DNA from: Negativicutes bacterium
Lineage (GTDB): Bacteria > Bacillota_C > Negativicutes > Sporomusales_B > JARLHX01
DNA: 64,000 bases
NCBI GenBank assembly: GCA_031292015.1
Contig: JARLHY010000087.1
Coordinates: 1-64,000 of the forward strand
Direction of reading: 5' to 3'
This document shows positions 8,019-16,387 of this stretch, in pieces. The notes under the pieces are model-generated. The model did no database searches. It was not told the DNA's origin and saw only the letters and a list, made by a program, of their open reading frames with translations. Each line of letters opens with the position of its first letter. Positions within the stretch are counted from its first letter, which is position 1. The position numbers and the translations under genes are program-made.

Positions 8019-9587
8019 TCAATAAATATCAGGCAGATCATTTTCAAATAAAACCACGTCCCCTTCCTTCACCACCGTCTGCAGCTGCTGAACCGCCTCA
8101 GCCAGGTCTTTGGCCACAAAAACCTTTTCCGCAGGGTAGCCCTTGCTGGCCAGCCCGTCCTGAATGGGAGCCGCCTGCCGCTGTCCGACCAGAATGATGT
8201 AGTCGCACGTCCCGGCAGCCTGGACCCCTAAATTCCTGTTGAGCTCGTATTGCCTGCTGCCCAGTTCCACCATGCCCGGGGTGACCAGGACTTTTTTGTT
8301 GCCGGCGAATTCCCCCAGCACCTCCAGCGCCATTTTCGAGCCCACCGGGTTGGAGTTGAAGGAATCGTCAAGGACGGTGACATTATTGGGATGCCTGATG
8401 ATCGAAAGGCGATGTTCCACCGGTTTCAGGTCGCGGATCGCCAGGGCGATGACTGAGAGGTCCATGCCCAGTTCGGACGCCACCGCGATGCCGGCAAGGA
8501 TGTTGCTGACATTGTGCCGGCCGAGCAGCTTGGTCTTGATCTCTTTTTCGCTGCCGTCGGCCTTGCGGACGGTAAAACTCGTACCGCTGGCATCAAACCG
8601 AATATTATAGCCGAAATAGGCCACCCGGTCGCTGGACATGCCGTAATAGACATACTTCTTCTGCCCGACAAGCGGCAGTTGGCGGACATTCTCGTCGTCG
8701 TAGTTGAGAAACACGACGCCATCGTCAGGCGCGGCCTCGACAATTTCGTACTTGGTCTTGATAATGGTCTCAAGATTTTTGAAGGTCTCCAGATGCTGTT
8801 CGCCGATAGCGGTCAGCACCACATGGCTCGGCGCCACCAGGTCGCACAGTTCCTTGATGTCACCCCTTTGCATGGCTCCCATCTCGACAACGAAGATTTC
8901 ATGGGTCGGCTTCAGCATCTCCCGGATGGTTCGCACCACCCCCAGCAGGGTATTATAACTTTCCGGCGTCATCAGCACATCGTGCCTGGCCGAAAGAATT
9001 TTCGCCAGTACGTTTTTCGTGCTGGTTTTGCCGTAGCTGCCGGTAAGGCCGATCACCTTCAGTCCCCGCATCTCTGCCAGCTTGTTCCTGGCCTGACGGT
9101 AGTAGTAATCCACCACCGCTTTTTCCACCGGCTTCAGGAGGATATTCCCGGCCATCACCAGGGCGAAGGGGACAAGGTTGGCGATGGCCAGGGTGGCCAA
9201 AAGTCCGACCGGGCTCCGGCCGCAGGCGAAAATCGCCAGAGGGACCGCCAGGATAAGCGCCATACCCGCCAGCAGCCGTTTGACCCTGAAAGTATAGACA
9301 AGCTTCTTCTTTTCGGTGACCTTCGGTATGGTCAGCAGCAAAAAGACATGGCTGAAGATCCAGACAGCGAGACCGGCTGCCGGGTACCCGCCGATAAGAA
9401 GCGGCAGGGCGATCAGCGGCAGAAGGTCCTTGACCTGAAACAGGCGGGCCGGGTTCTTTTTCATCCACCTTATGTAGCGTTCATTGCGATAAGAATTTTG
9501 CTGCAGCATGTGCACTTGGGTCCTGGCCTTGACAAGCGTATAGGCCAGACCGGCGACGATGCCGACCAGCAGCGCGGTTTCAATCAC
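8019..9587 (-). CDS. MurF-like Mur ligase with N-terminal membrane domain
   Basis: The protein has two parts. Residues 1-150 hold about four to five hydrophobic segments (near 3-20, 55-90, 105-122, 127-150), which a normal cytoplasmic MurF lacks. Residues 175-522 form the Mur ligase core: P-loop TGSYGKTST (182-190), the central-domain EMGAMQRGD and LGRHNVSNI motifs, and the C-terminal DDSFNSNP motif. It would add D-Ala-D-Ala, made by the adjacent ddl, to a UDP-MurNAc-tripeptide or a related acceptor. The start is GTG with GGAGG 6 nt upstream, and it overlaps the preceding hydrolase gene by 8 bp. The core resembles MurF most, but another amino-acid ligase acting on a lipid-linked acceptor is possible because of the membrane anchor. 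Confidence 0.85.
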   Translation of the reverse strand: MIETALLVGIVAGLAYTLVKARTQVHMLQQNSYRNERYIRWMKKNPARLFQVKDLLPLIALPLLIGGYPAAGLAVWIFSHVFLLLTIPKVTEKKKLVYTFRVKRLLAGMALILAVPLAIFACGRSPVGLLATLAIANLVPFALVMAGNILLKPVEKAVVDYYYRQARNKLAEMRGLKVIGLTGSYGKTSTKNVLAKILSARHDVLMTPESYNTLLGVVRTIREMLKPTHEIFVVEMGAMQRGDIKELCDLVAPSHVVLTAIGEQHLETFKNLETIIKTKYEIVEAAPDDGVVFLNYDDENVRQLPLVGQKKYVYYGMSSDRVAYFGYNIRFDASGTSFTVRKADGSEKEIKTKLLGRHNVSNILAGIAVASELGMDLSVIALAIRDLKPVEHRLSIIRHPNNVTVLDDSFNSNPVGSKMALEVLGEFAGNKKVLVTPGMVELGSRQYELNRNLGVQAAGTCDYIILVGQRQAAPIQDGLASKGYPAEKVFVAKDLAEAVQQLQTVVKEGDVVLFENDLPDIY

Positions 9588-10356
9588 GGCGGTCCTCCAT
9601 GTCCTTTTTTAAAAACTCGCTGATAATGATCAGAAAGTCGTTCATTTTATCCAGATAGGCGAAATGCCCGGCGTTTTTCAACACCACCAGCCCGGCGTCG
9701 GGTATCAGCTTCTCCATGATCTTACCGTCCTCGACCGGGGTCGCGGTGTCGTTTTCGCCCCAGATGAGAAGCGTCGGCACCTGGATCCGCGGCAGCAGTT
9801 CCCGCACGTCTTCATTCACGGCCTTGACCAGCGTCTGCCGCATCACCCCCGAGGCGTTGCGGTAGTCGTCCGACCCCATCCGCTTCTTGAAGTTCTCCAC
9901 CGTGTCCGCGGCCAGTGTTCTGATCACCGGCAGCTGCAGGACGGCCTTCACCGTCTTGTACAGATAAACCCGCAGGTAATAATCCACCGTCCGAGTCGGT
10001 TTGATGCCGGCGCTGTCCACCAGGATCAGCTTGCGGATTTTCCGCTCGGCGGCTACCCGGATCGACACTTTCCCGCCGAAGGAATGACCGATCAGGATAG
10101 GCTCGGCGATGCCCAGCTCGTCGATGAGCTTTTCGACTATTTCCTTATAACGTACCGAATCCCAGGCTTCCGGCGGCTCGTCGCTTTGCCCGAAACCCGG
10201 CAGGTCTACCGAATATACCGTGAAAGATTTCTCCAGATGGCGGTGGATAGGCTCCATGCTCTCGATCCTGCCGCCCCAGCCGTGCAGCACCAGCACCGGC
10301 CGGCCGCGCCCCGACATCTTATAATTGATCTTGAGCCCTTCGATTACAGCGTTCAT
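9580..10356 (-). CDS. Alpha/beta hydrolase
   Basis: A 258-residue alpha/beta-hydrolase-fold protein. The oxyanion motif LHGWGG, nucleophile elbow GHSFGG, acid GENDTATP and catalytic histidine NAGHFAYLD are all present, so an active serine hydrolase is expected. There is no signal peptide, so it should be cytoplasmic. The ATG at 10356 is favoured because GGGGG lies 9 nt upstream. A TTG three codons earlier touches that site. It is the first gene of the operon with the membrane MurF-like ligase and Ddl, which suggests a job on a cell-wall or lipid-linked ester or amide, but the substrate cannot be read from the sequence. A possible promoter (TTGAAA, 17 nt, TAATCA) lies near 10390-10420 on the minus strand and is weak. 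Confidence 0.88.
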   Translation of the reverse strand: MNAVIEGLKINYKMSGRGRPVLVLHGWGGRIESMEPIHRHLEKSFTVYSVDLPGFGQSDEPPEAWDSVRYKEIVEKLIDELGIAEPILIGHSFGGKVSIRVAAERKIRKLILVDSAGIKPTRTVDYYLRVYLYKTVKAVLQLPVIRTLAADTVENFKKRMGSDDYRNASGVMRQTLVKAVNEDVRELLPRIQVPTLLIWGENDTATPVEDGKIMEKLIPDAGLVVLKNAGHFAYLDKMNDFLIIISEFLKKDMEDRRD

Positions 10357-10617
10357 TCCCGGCAACCCCCGTCAATCAGCGGATAAATCCCATTTACTGA
10401 TTATTTCCCATTTCAACTTATTTCAAAACAATATATGTTCGACTACCCATACTATGCCCCCGGCAATCCGGTCCGACAGACACATATTAAAGATAAATTC
10501 GCAGGTTATCGGCCCATTTCCTGCCAAACGGCCCGACGAATCCGGCCGGGTATTTCGTCAGGCCGCGATCCGACCCCCGCGACCATTGTACGAGACTACA
10601 ATATTATATTATACAAC

Positions 10618-10648
10618 AAAAAGCTTCGCATTGCCTGCGAAGCTTTTT
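10618..10648. terminator. Terminator behind the LivJ-type gene
   Basis: A 13-bp perfect stem AAAAAGCTTCGCA/TGCGAAGCTTTTT with a 5-nt loop, 49 bp after the stop of the minus-strand binding-protein gene. It works in both directions by sequence. The rest of the 340-bp gap (10357-10696) shows no gene. Confidence 0.85.
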
Positions 10649-10696
10649 AATGAATCCGTCCGATTGGGTCCCTTTCAGCCAAAGGTAAGGGCCTGA

Positions 10697-11875
10697 CTAC
10701 TGATTTTTGTGTTTTTCCGGGATATAGCGGCCAAGGTCGATATACTTGCCCTGCTCGATCTTGTACATGACCATCGACAAGCCCACCGGCTGGTGGGTCT
10801 GCGGCGAAAGCGTCAGGATGCCTGTCGTGCCCTGCACGCCTTTCACCTTACTCAGGCCTTCGATGATCTTGTCCGCTGTGGCGGCGCCGCCCAGCTTCAC
10901 GGCTTCGGCAACAACCAGCATCTTGTCATAGCCGAGATAAACTTTGTTGATGGGATCCTCGTTATATTTGGCTTTGTAGGCGCTTCTCACCTCAGCCAGC
11001 TGCGGTTCGCTGTCCGAGTAGTTGTTGGCAAAATAGATGTTGTTGGCGGCAGTCGGGTCATTGACCAGCGAAGCGAAAGGCGCGGCGTAGTCCAGCGCCC
11101 CGAAGAAGGGCATCGTCAGGCCCAGCTGACTGCTCTGTTTGGCGGTGATAACCAGCTCCTGAATATAGTTGGGGGCAAATACGACGTCGGCGCCCGAATC
11201 CTTGATCTTGGACAACTGGGTCCGGAAGTCCTTGTCCCCTCTGCTGTAGACTTCTTCATCCACTATCGTCGCCCCGGCCCCCTGGGCGTACTTCTTGAAG
11301 GGAGCAACAAGCGAAACGGCGTAGGCGTTGGATTGGTCATAAAGGATGGCGATTTTTTTCAGGCCCAGTTTTTCCACCGCGTAGCTGGCCATGATCTCGC
11401 CATACTGCACCGTGCTGGGCTGAACCAGGAACATCGAGGGGTGAACCTTGCCGTCTTCGCCCACTGTGGCCCGGGGATCGGCGAAGCTTCCCACGAATGC
11501 GACTTTCTTGGCGTCGGCGATCGACGCCAGGCCGATGCCGATATTGCTGACCGGCGGCCCGATGACTACAACGGCCTTTTCTTGGTCCACCAGGCGGTTG
11601 AAGGCCTTGATGGCCTCCTGGACGTCTCCCTTGGTGTCCAGGGTAATCAGCTTGATTTTGTTGCCGCCAAGGCCGCCCTGGCCGTTGATCTTGTCGATAG
11701 CCAGCTCAACGCCGCGGGTGACGGCGTTGCCCCAAACCGACGTCGGACCGCTCAGATCCTGCAGGTTGCCGATAATGACCTCTTTCGCGGCAGAGCCACC
11801 TCCGCCGCAGCCGGCGAAAACCGCCAGGCTCAGCGCCAATAAAGCGATAAAAGACCATATGCCGTACTTTTTCAT
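10697..11875 (-). CDS. LivJ-type branched-chain amino acid ABC transporter substrate-binding lipoprotein
   Basis: Extracytoplasmic binding protein of 392 residues. A lipoprotein signal peptide ends in LAVFAGC with Cys at about residue 22, then a Gly/Ser linker. The mature part is a periplasmic-binding-protein type 1 fold (IGNLQDLSGPTSVWG, GVELAIDKING, VIGPPVSN...), as in LivJ, AmiC-like and other amide or amino-acid sensors. AAGGAGG is 6 nt before the ATG. No permease or ATPase gene is nearby, so it either shares another system's membrane components or acts as a receptor protein. It follows the UroD-like gene by 94 bp on the same strand and is probably cotranscribed with it. Confidence 0.9.
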   Translation of the reverse strand: MKKYGIWSFIALLALSLAVFAGCGGGGSAAKEVIIGNLQDLSGPTSVWGNAVTRGVELAIDKINGQGGLGGNKIKLITLDTKGDVQEAIKAFNRLVDQEKAVVVIGPPVSNIGIGLASIADAKKVAFVGSFADPRATVGEDGKVHPSMFLVQPSTVQYGEIMASYAVEKLGLKKIAILYDQSNAYAVSLVAPFKKYAQGAGATIVDEEVYSRGDKDFRTQLSKIKDSGADVVFAPNYIQELVITAKQSSQLGLTMPFFGALDYAAPFASLVNDPTAANNIYFANNYSDSEPQLAEVRSAYKAKYNEDPINKVYLGYDKMLVVAEAVKLGGAATADKIIEGLSKVKGVQGTTGILTLSPQTHQPVGLSMVMYKIEQGKYIDLGRYIPEKHKNQ

Positions 11876-11969
11876 GTCAGTCCTCCTTCAGCGTTATGAC
11901 CAACCCCGCACTGCAGGCCCGGCCGTCTCCTGCGGACCGGCGAGCCCGCATCCTCCTTTCCTTTCCCGG

Positions 11970-13001
11970 TTATACCTGCCAGCGGCAAGCTTCAGCCAAC
12001 TCCCTGAGCAGCAGAATCCGCCGCGGCTCTGTGTCAAACGGTACAACACCGCAGCCCAGCACAAAACGCCCGCCCGGGGCGCCGATACTGAGCACCTCCC
12101 GGGCCTGAGCCCTTATGTCCTCGTCGCTGCCGGTCTGAAGCAGCGAGGCCTGGATACTGCCCCGCAGAATAATGCCGGCTGCCGCGGCTTTGGCCTTATA
12201 AGCCGCCAGGTCCAGGCCGTAGTCTGCCATCAGCAGCGACGATCCGGTCTGCACCAGATAATCGGCGATGGGCTGGGTATTGCCGCCGCTTACCAGGCCT
12301 ACGCTGGTGGCCCCGGCGGCTTTAAGGCGCCTGATAAGCTCCTGATGCCGGCTCAGCACGTAACTTTTGTAATACTTGGGCGACAACAGCGGCGGGGTGA
12401 TCCAGGAATCGTTGACAGCCACCCCCAGGCCGCGTTTGACCATAGCCTCACCAAAAGTCGCCGCCACTTCCAGGGCGAAATCCAGCAGCCGGCCGACATA
12501 AGCCTCGTCTTCCATAAGATCGAAAACCATGTCTTCATAGCCGCGCAGCAGCGCCGCCAGCGTGAACGGACCGACAATGGCCGCCGCTACCGGCACTTCC
12601 TGTCCGATTTCCCGCTGAACGGCTGTTGCCGCTTCCAGCAGCAGGGGCATGCGTCCGGCCGATTCCGGGTCAGGAACGGACAGCCCGGCCAATCCGGCCT
12701 TGTTCCCGCCCAGTATGTGGCGCTCCACCGAGGGGATGGTGTTGTTGGCGAAATACTGGACCTCGCAGCCCAGCGCTTCGGCTTCGATGTTGTAGATGTC
12801 GATGCCCACCGCCACAAGGTCGTGGCCGTATCGCCGGTAGGCGTCCAGCTGGCCGCGGACGATCAGTTTTTCATCCTGGGCCATTGCCGACGGCGTGACT
12901 CCGATCAGGGCCGCGGCGTGCTCGTAGATCGTCGGCACGAACGGCACCCGGTCCGGCAGTTTCCCCTGCGCCAGCAGCGCCATTCTTTCGTTAGGTAACA
13001 T
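11970..13001 (-). CDS. Uroporphyrinogen decarboxylase-family protein (corrinoid methyltransferase-like)
   Basis: A TIM-barrel protein of 343 residues in the UroD/MtaA/CmuA superfamily. In anaerobes such proteins usually move methyl groups between substrates, corrinoid proteins and carriers. The barrel body is clear (DRVPFVPTIYEHAA, VAAAIVGPFTLAALLRG, GGNTQPIADYL). The His-x-Cys zinc site of MtaA-type enzymes is not where expected, since the segment reads LVSGGNT, and only a late cysteine (LGCGVVPFDTEP) remains. It may therefore use a different metal site or none. GGGAGG is 6 nt before the ATG. The next gene encodes a LivJ-like binding protein. No corrinoid protein gene is adjacent, and true haem synthesis is unlikely without neighbouring hem genes. 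Confidence 0.8.
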   Translation of the reverse strand: MLPNERMALLAQGKLPDRVPFVPTIYEHAAALIGVTPSAMAQDEKLIVRGQLDAYRRYGHDLVAVGIDIYNIEAEALGCEVQYFANNTIPSVERHILGGNKAGLAGLSVPDPESAGRMPLLLEAATAVQREIGQEVPVAAAIVGPFTLAALLRGYEDMVFDLMEDEAYVGRLLDFALEVAATFGEAMVKRGLGVAVNDSWITPPLLSPKYYKSYVLSRHQELIRRLKAAGATSVGLVSGGNTQPIADYLVQTGSSLLMADYGLDLAAYKAKAAAAGIILRGSIQASLLQTGSDEDIRAQAREVLSIGAPGGRFVLGCGVVPFDTEPRRILLLRELAEACRWQV

Positions 13002-13241
13002 ATCGACCCTCCCTGATATAACCGCCCGCAGACCTTGTGATGCGGCCCCCGGGCGACTGCGCAGATTTCTTTCGGAATATTTTCATAACTTCGGTAATCC
13101 CGGCCAAAGTCCTGCAACCCCTGAGCCAAGATTACCTGCACCGCGCGGCTCCCGACAGTCGGGCGCGTTCACCGGGACCTGGTCGCCAAAACAGGCTCGC
13201 CGGTTCATCCTGTGGGAAAAAATGCGGAATCTGTAACATTC

Positions 13242-13270
13242 TTGCTAAATCAAGCTACTGGTGCTATAAT
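13242..13270 (+). promoter_or_regulatory. Sigma-A promoter of the DUF3311/symporter operon
   Basis: TTGCTA and a perfect TATAAT are separated by exactly 17 nt. The transcript would start near 13277, only a few nucleotides before a strong terminator-like stem, and about 165 nt before the first gene. The rest of the gap 13002-13241 shows no gene. Confidence 0.75.
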
Positions 13271-13282
13271 GAAATAATATTT

Positions 13283-13327
13283 AAAGCTCGATGACGAGAT
13301 CTGTCGTTATCGGGCTTTGATTTTTTC
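13283..13327 (+). terminator. Leader terminator or attenuator
   Basis: A fully paired 15-bp stem (13283-13297 with 13304-13318, including G-T pairs) closes a 6-nt loop GATCTG and is followed by GATTTTTTC. It sits right at the expected start of the symporter mRNA and about 115 nt before its first gene, so it should end most transcripts unless something overrides it. It could alternatively terminate a roughly 50-nt RNA of its own. Confidence 0.7.
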
Positions 13328-13440
13328 TCGCCCCTTCCCGGGCGAAGCCGGCCGGCACCAACCCGCCTGGCCGCAAGCAACAGGCAAGAAGGGAGTGGAA
13401 AAAGCTGACCCTGCAACCAATAAGAAAACGAGGTGAAACT

Positions 13441-13638
13441 ATGAATCCGCTGAAAATCGTATTGACCCTAATCCCCTTCATCTGGGTTATCGGGATGATT
13501 CCTTTTGTCAACCGGGTCAAACCGCTGGTACTGGGTTTGCCGTTCCTGGCCTTTTGGCTCGTGTCCGGCATCTTCGTAGCCTTTGCCTGCCTCTGGGTGC
13601 TCTACAATATCGACTCCAAGAACAATCGCAGCTTATAG
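13441..13638 (+). CDS. DUF3311 small membrane protein
   Basis: A 65-residue protein with two membrane helices (about residues 4-20 and 30-56) joined by RVKPLVLGLP. The size, the Pro-rich turn and the position just before a sodium:solute symporter gene match the DUF3311 family, whose members accompany SSS permeases and may be a small subunit. GAGGTGAAACT is placed correctly before the ATG. The gap to the symporter is 23 bp and contains that gene's ribosome-binding site, so the two are one transcript. A role as accessory subunit is inferred from this repeated pairing and has not been shown here. Confidence 0.8.
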   Translation: MNPLKIVLTLIPFIWVIGMIPFVNRVKPLVLGLPFLAFWLVSGIFVAFACLWVLYNIDSKNNRSL

Positions 13639-13661
13639 CGGCTAAAGAAAGGAGCAACTAC

Positions 13662-15131
13662 ATGAATAACGAATCCATGGCCCTCAGCATTATTGCCGTT
13701 TTTGTCATCGGCGCGACCATCGTCGGCATGATACCCGGTCTTCGCCAGAAGATGTCCCTGGAAGACTGGGCGGTCGGCGGCCGCAGCTTCGGACCGCTGC
13801 TCAACTGGTTCATCCTCGCCGGCGAAATATATACCGCCTTCGCCTTTCTCGGCAACAGCGGCTGGGCCTACGCCAGAGGCGGCCCAACCTTCTATATTCT
13901 CGGCTACTGTTCGCTGGCCTATGTCGTCGGCTACTATGTGCTGCCGGCCATTTCCCCCATCGGCCGCCGCAACGGCCTGGTAACCCAGCCCGACCTTGTC
14001 GAGCATCTGTATGACAGCCGCTGGCTCGGCATCATAACCGCCTGCGTGGGCGTCGCCTTTTTGCTGCCCTATTTGCAGCTCCAGCTCACCGGTCTCGGGC
14101 TAATTATCGAAACCTGCTCGTATGGCGCCATAACCAGGGTGCCGGCGATGCTCATCTCCTTCACCCTGGTGGCCTCTTTTGTCTACCTGAGCGGCCTCAA
14201 AGGCGTAGCCACCACCGCGGTCATCAAAGACGTTGTCATGATTATCGCCGTGGCCTTCTTCGGCCTATATTTTCCCATTCACTTCTTCGGCAGCGTCGGC
14301 GGCATGTTTGAGGCGCTGGACGCCGCCAAGCCCGGCTTTTTGGCCCTTCCGGGCGGAACCCCCAATCTCGACGTCAGTTGGGTGATGTCCACCCTGGTAC
14401 TCACCAGCCTCGGCTTTTACATGTGGCCCCATCTGACCGCCAACAGCTTCAGCGCCAAAAACCCCCGCGTTCTTCGCCAGAACGCCGTCTTTCTGCCGCT
14501 GTATCAGATCTGCATGCTGTTCCCCATGCTCATCGGCTTTACCGCGCTATTGGTACTGACCCCCGCCCTCAAAACCCCGGACATGTCCTTTATGCTTCTC
14601 GTCCAGCAGGTCTTTCCCGGCTGGATACTCGGCCTCGTGGGCGGCGCCGGCGCCTTGGCCTGCATGATCCCGGCCGCCGACCTGCTTTTGTCCACATCAA
14701 TGATTTTTACCCGCAACATCGTCGGCCGAACCGTCAGCAAAGAACTTGAGCCGGCCGTCCAGACCAAGATCGCCCGCATCGTCGTGCTGGCACTGACTGC
14801 GGTCGCGCTCATCCTGGCGATATACGCCCCCAGCATGCTGGTCAACCTGCTGCTTACCGGCTACTCCGGCGTAACCCAGTTCTTCCCTATGATCGTCCTC
14901 GGCCTGTTCTGGAAAAAAGCCACAAGAGCCGGAGCTTTCTGCGGTTTACTTGCCGGCGAGTTCCTGGTTTTTTTCCTCATTCTCAACAAGCTTGATCCCC
15001 TGGCCATCGTCGGCCTGAACCTCAACGCCGGCTTCGTGGCCCTTGTCGTGAACATGGCGATATTCGTCGTTGTCAGTCTCCTGACAAGCACGGAGGCCAG
15101 CCAAAAGAGAAAAACCGCCGCCATAGGCTAA
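13662..15131 (+). CDS. Sodium:solute symporter (SSS family)
   Basis: Membrane permease of 489 residues with about 13 hydrophobic helices, of the PanF/PutP-like SSS family. Typical elements are LEDWAVGGRSFGP near the N-terminus, WAYARGGPTFYILGY and the GAGALACMIPAADLLLSTS stretch around the sodium site. The ATG at 13662 has AAAGGAG 7 nt upstream. A longer in-frame start at 13554 would overlap the DUF3311 gene. The facing operon encodes amide and peptide hydrolases, so the solute may be an organic acid or amino-acid derivative, but this cannot be decided from sequence. A bidirectional terminator follows. Confidence 0.9.
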   Translation: MNNESMALSIIAVFVIGATIVGMIPGLRQKMSLEDWAVGGRSFGPLLNWFILAGEIYTAFAFLGNSGWAYARGGPTFYILGYCSLAYVVGYYVLPAISPIGRRNGLVTQPDLVEHLYDSRWLGIITACVGVAFLLPYLQLQLTGLGLIIETCSYGAITRVPAMLISFTLVASFVYLSGLKGVATTAVIKDVVMIIAVAFFGLYFPIHFFGSVGGMFEALDAAKPGFLALPGGTPNLDVSWVMSTLVLTSLGFYMWPHLTANSFSAKNPRVLRQNAVFLPLYQICMLFPMLIGFTALLVLTPALKTPDMSFMLLVQQVFPGWILGLVGGAGALACMIPAADLLLSTSMIFTRNIVGRTVSKELEPAVQTKIARIVVLALTAVALILAIYAPSMLVNLLLTGYSGVTQFFPMIVLGLFWKKATRAGAFCGLLAGEFLVFFLILNKLDPLAIVGLNLNAGFVALVVNMAIFVVVSLLTSTEASQKRKTAAIG

Positions 15132-15158
15132 ACGAGAACGTATTGCCTGAATCAGCAG

Positions 15159-15195
15159 GAAACGGCGTCCGGAATCATCCGGACGCCGTTTCTTT
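15159..15195. terminator. Bidirectional terminator between convergent operons
   Basis: A perfect 15-bp stem (GAAACGGCGTCCGGA and its complement) with a 4-nt loop lies between the symporter stop (15131) and the stop of the PepT-like gene (15220), serving both strands. Confidence 0.85.
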
Positions 15196-15219
15196 GCTGC
15201 CGCTGCCTTGCGCGCGGGC

Positions 15220-16347
15220 TTATCCCGCTTTTTTTGCTGCCGTTGCGATCAGCGCTACCACCAGCTCGGCGGTCTTGTTCAGATCCTCAACCTTGATATA
15301 TTCGTCGTTGGTATGCACCTTGGCCATCCCCACCGACAAGACAGCCGACGGGACGCCGTAAAGGTTGAAATAGTTGGCGTCGCTGCCGCCGCCGGTCGGT
15401 CCGATGGGGGACTCCAGCCCGACGCTGGCCGCCGCCTGCCGGATCAGGGAAATGACCGGTGTGTCCTCGGCCAGAACAAAGGGCTCGTACATTCTGGTTA
15501 CCGAGACTTCGGCCCTGGCGCCGTTGGCCGCGGCCACCTGCTCGAAGGTCTCGACCATATGCTTGGTTTGGGCCTCCAGTTTGGCAAGATCCCGGCTGCG
15601 GGCCTCACAGGAAATCTCCACATAGTCAGGCACGATGTTGGTGGCCTTGCCGCCGCTGATGATCCCGACATTGGCGGTAGTCTCAGCGTCGATGCGCCCC
15701 TGTTTGAGCTGAGCCATCGCCTTACCGGCGACAACGATGGCATTGATGCCTTCTTCCGGCGCCACCCCGGCGTGGGCCGACTTGCCGCGGACAATGACCT
15801 TGATGTTGTTCTGCCCGGGGGCGGCGTTGACAATGCCGCCCGGCGCGCCACCGGAATCCAGTATATAGCCGAAGTCGGCCTTGAGCAGGTAGCGATCCAT
15901 GTTCTTGGAGCCACTCAGGCCCGCTTCCTCCGAAACGCTGAACACCACCTGGATGTCGCCATGAGGCAGATTTTGTTCGCGAACCACCCGCAGGGCTTCC
16001 AGAATTCCGACGATACCGGCTTTATCGTCGGCGCCCAGTACCGTGTCACCGCCGGAGACGACCATCCCGTCCCTGACCACCGGCTCGATGCCGGCGCAGG
16101 GATCGACAGAGTCCAGATGGGCGCTGAGCATCAGTTTGGGAGCCTGCGGCAGAGTGCCAGGCAAAAAACCGAAAATGTTGCCGCAGTTGCCGCCGATTTT
16201 CCCGGCCACGTCGTCTTCGCTGACTGTAAGCCCCGCCGCCGCCAGCTTGACCTTCACGGTGTCGCCGGTTTCCCGCTCGGCCTTGCTGGCGCAGCCGAGC
16301 CTGACCAATTCACAGAATTCCGCCAGTATTCTTTCCTGATTAATCAT
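15220..16347 (-). CDS. M20 peptidase, tripeptidase T-like
   Basis: Cytoplasmic dizinc peptidase of 375 residues. Metal and catalytic motifs run in order: SAHLDSVD, GADDKAG, SEEAGLSGS, the dimerisation-domain histidine KSAHAG and a late HTNDEY. The family (PepT and PepT-like) releases N-terminal residues from tripeptides or short peptides. The ATG at 16347 is chosen since GAGGTGAAATTG precedes it, whereas the longer frame to 16461 overlaps the upstream gene. It is the third gene of an operon with an M20D amidohydrolase (40 bp upstream) and an acetamidase/formamidase-like gene. Confidence 0.9.
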   Translation of the reverse strand: MINQERILAEFCELVRLGCASKAERETGDTVKVKLAAAGLTVSEDDVAGKIGGNCGNIFGFLPGTLPQAPKLMLSAHLDSVDPCAGIEPVVRDGMVVSGGDTVLGADDKAGIVGILEALRVVREQNLPHGDIQVVFSVSEEAGLSGSKNMDRYLLKADFGYILDSGGAPGGIVNAAPGQNNIKVIVRGKSAHAGVAPEEGINAIVVAGKAMAQLKQGRIDAETTANVGIISGGKATNIVPDYVEISCEARSRDLAKLEAQTKHMVETFEQVAAANGARAEVSVTRMYEPFVLAEDTPVISLIRQAAASVGLESPIGPTGGGSDANYFNLYGVPSAVLSVGMAKVHTNDEYIKVEDLNKTAELVVALIATAAKKAG

Positions 16348-16387
16348 CAATTTCACCTCATGTTCTAAAAGATTACTCCCCCTGCTA

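Noticed and set aside
6800..10356. Vancomycin-resistance type D-Ala-D-Lac cluster
   Set aside because: The ligase keeps the Lys-Tyr pair of D-Ala-D-Ala ligases in its omega-loop, and no vanH, vanX or vanY-like gene is present.
11448..12998. 516-codon plus-strand open frame
   Set aside because: It lies antisense to the LivJ-type and UroD-like genes, which have clear families and ribosome-binding sites.
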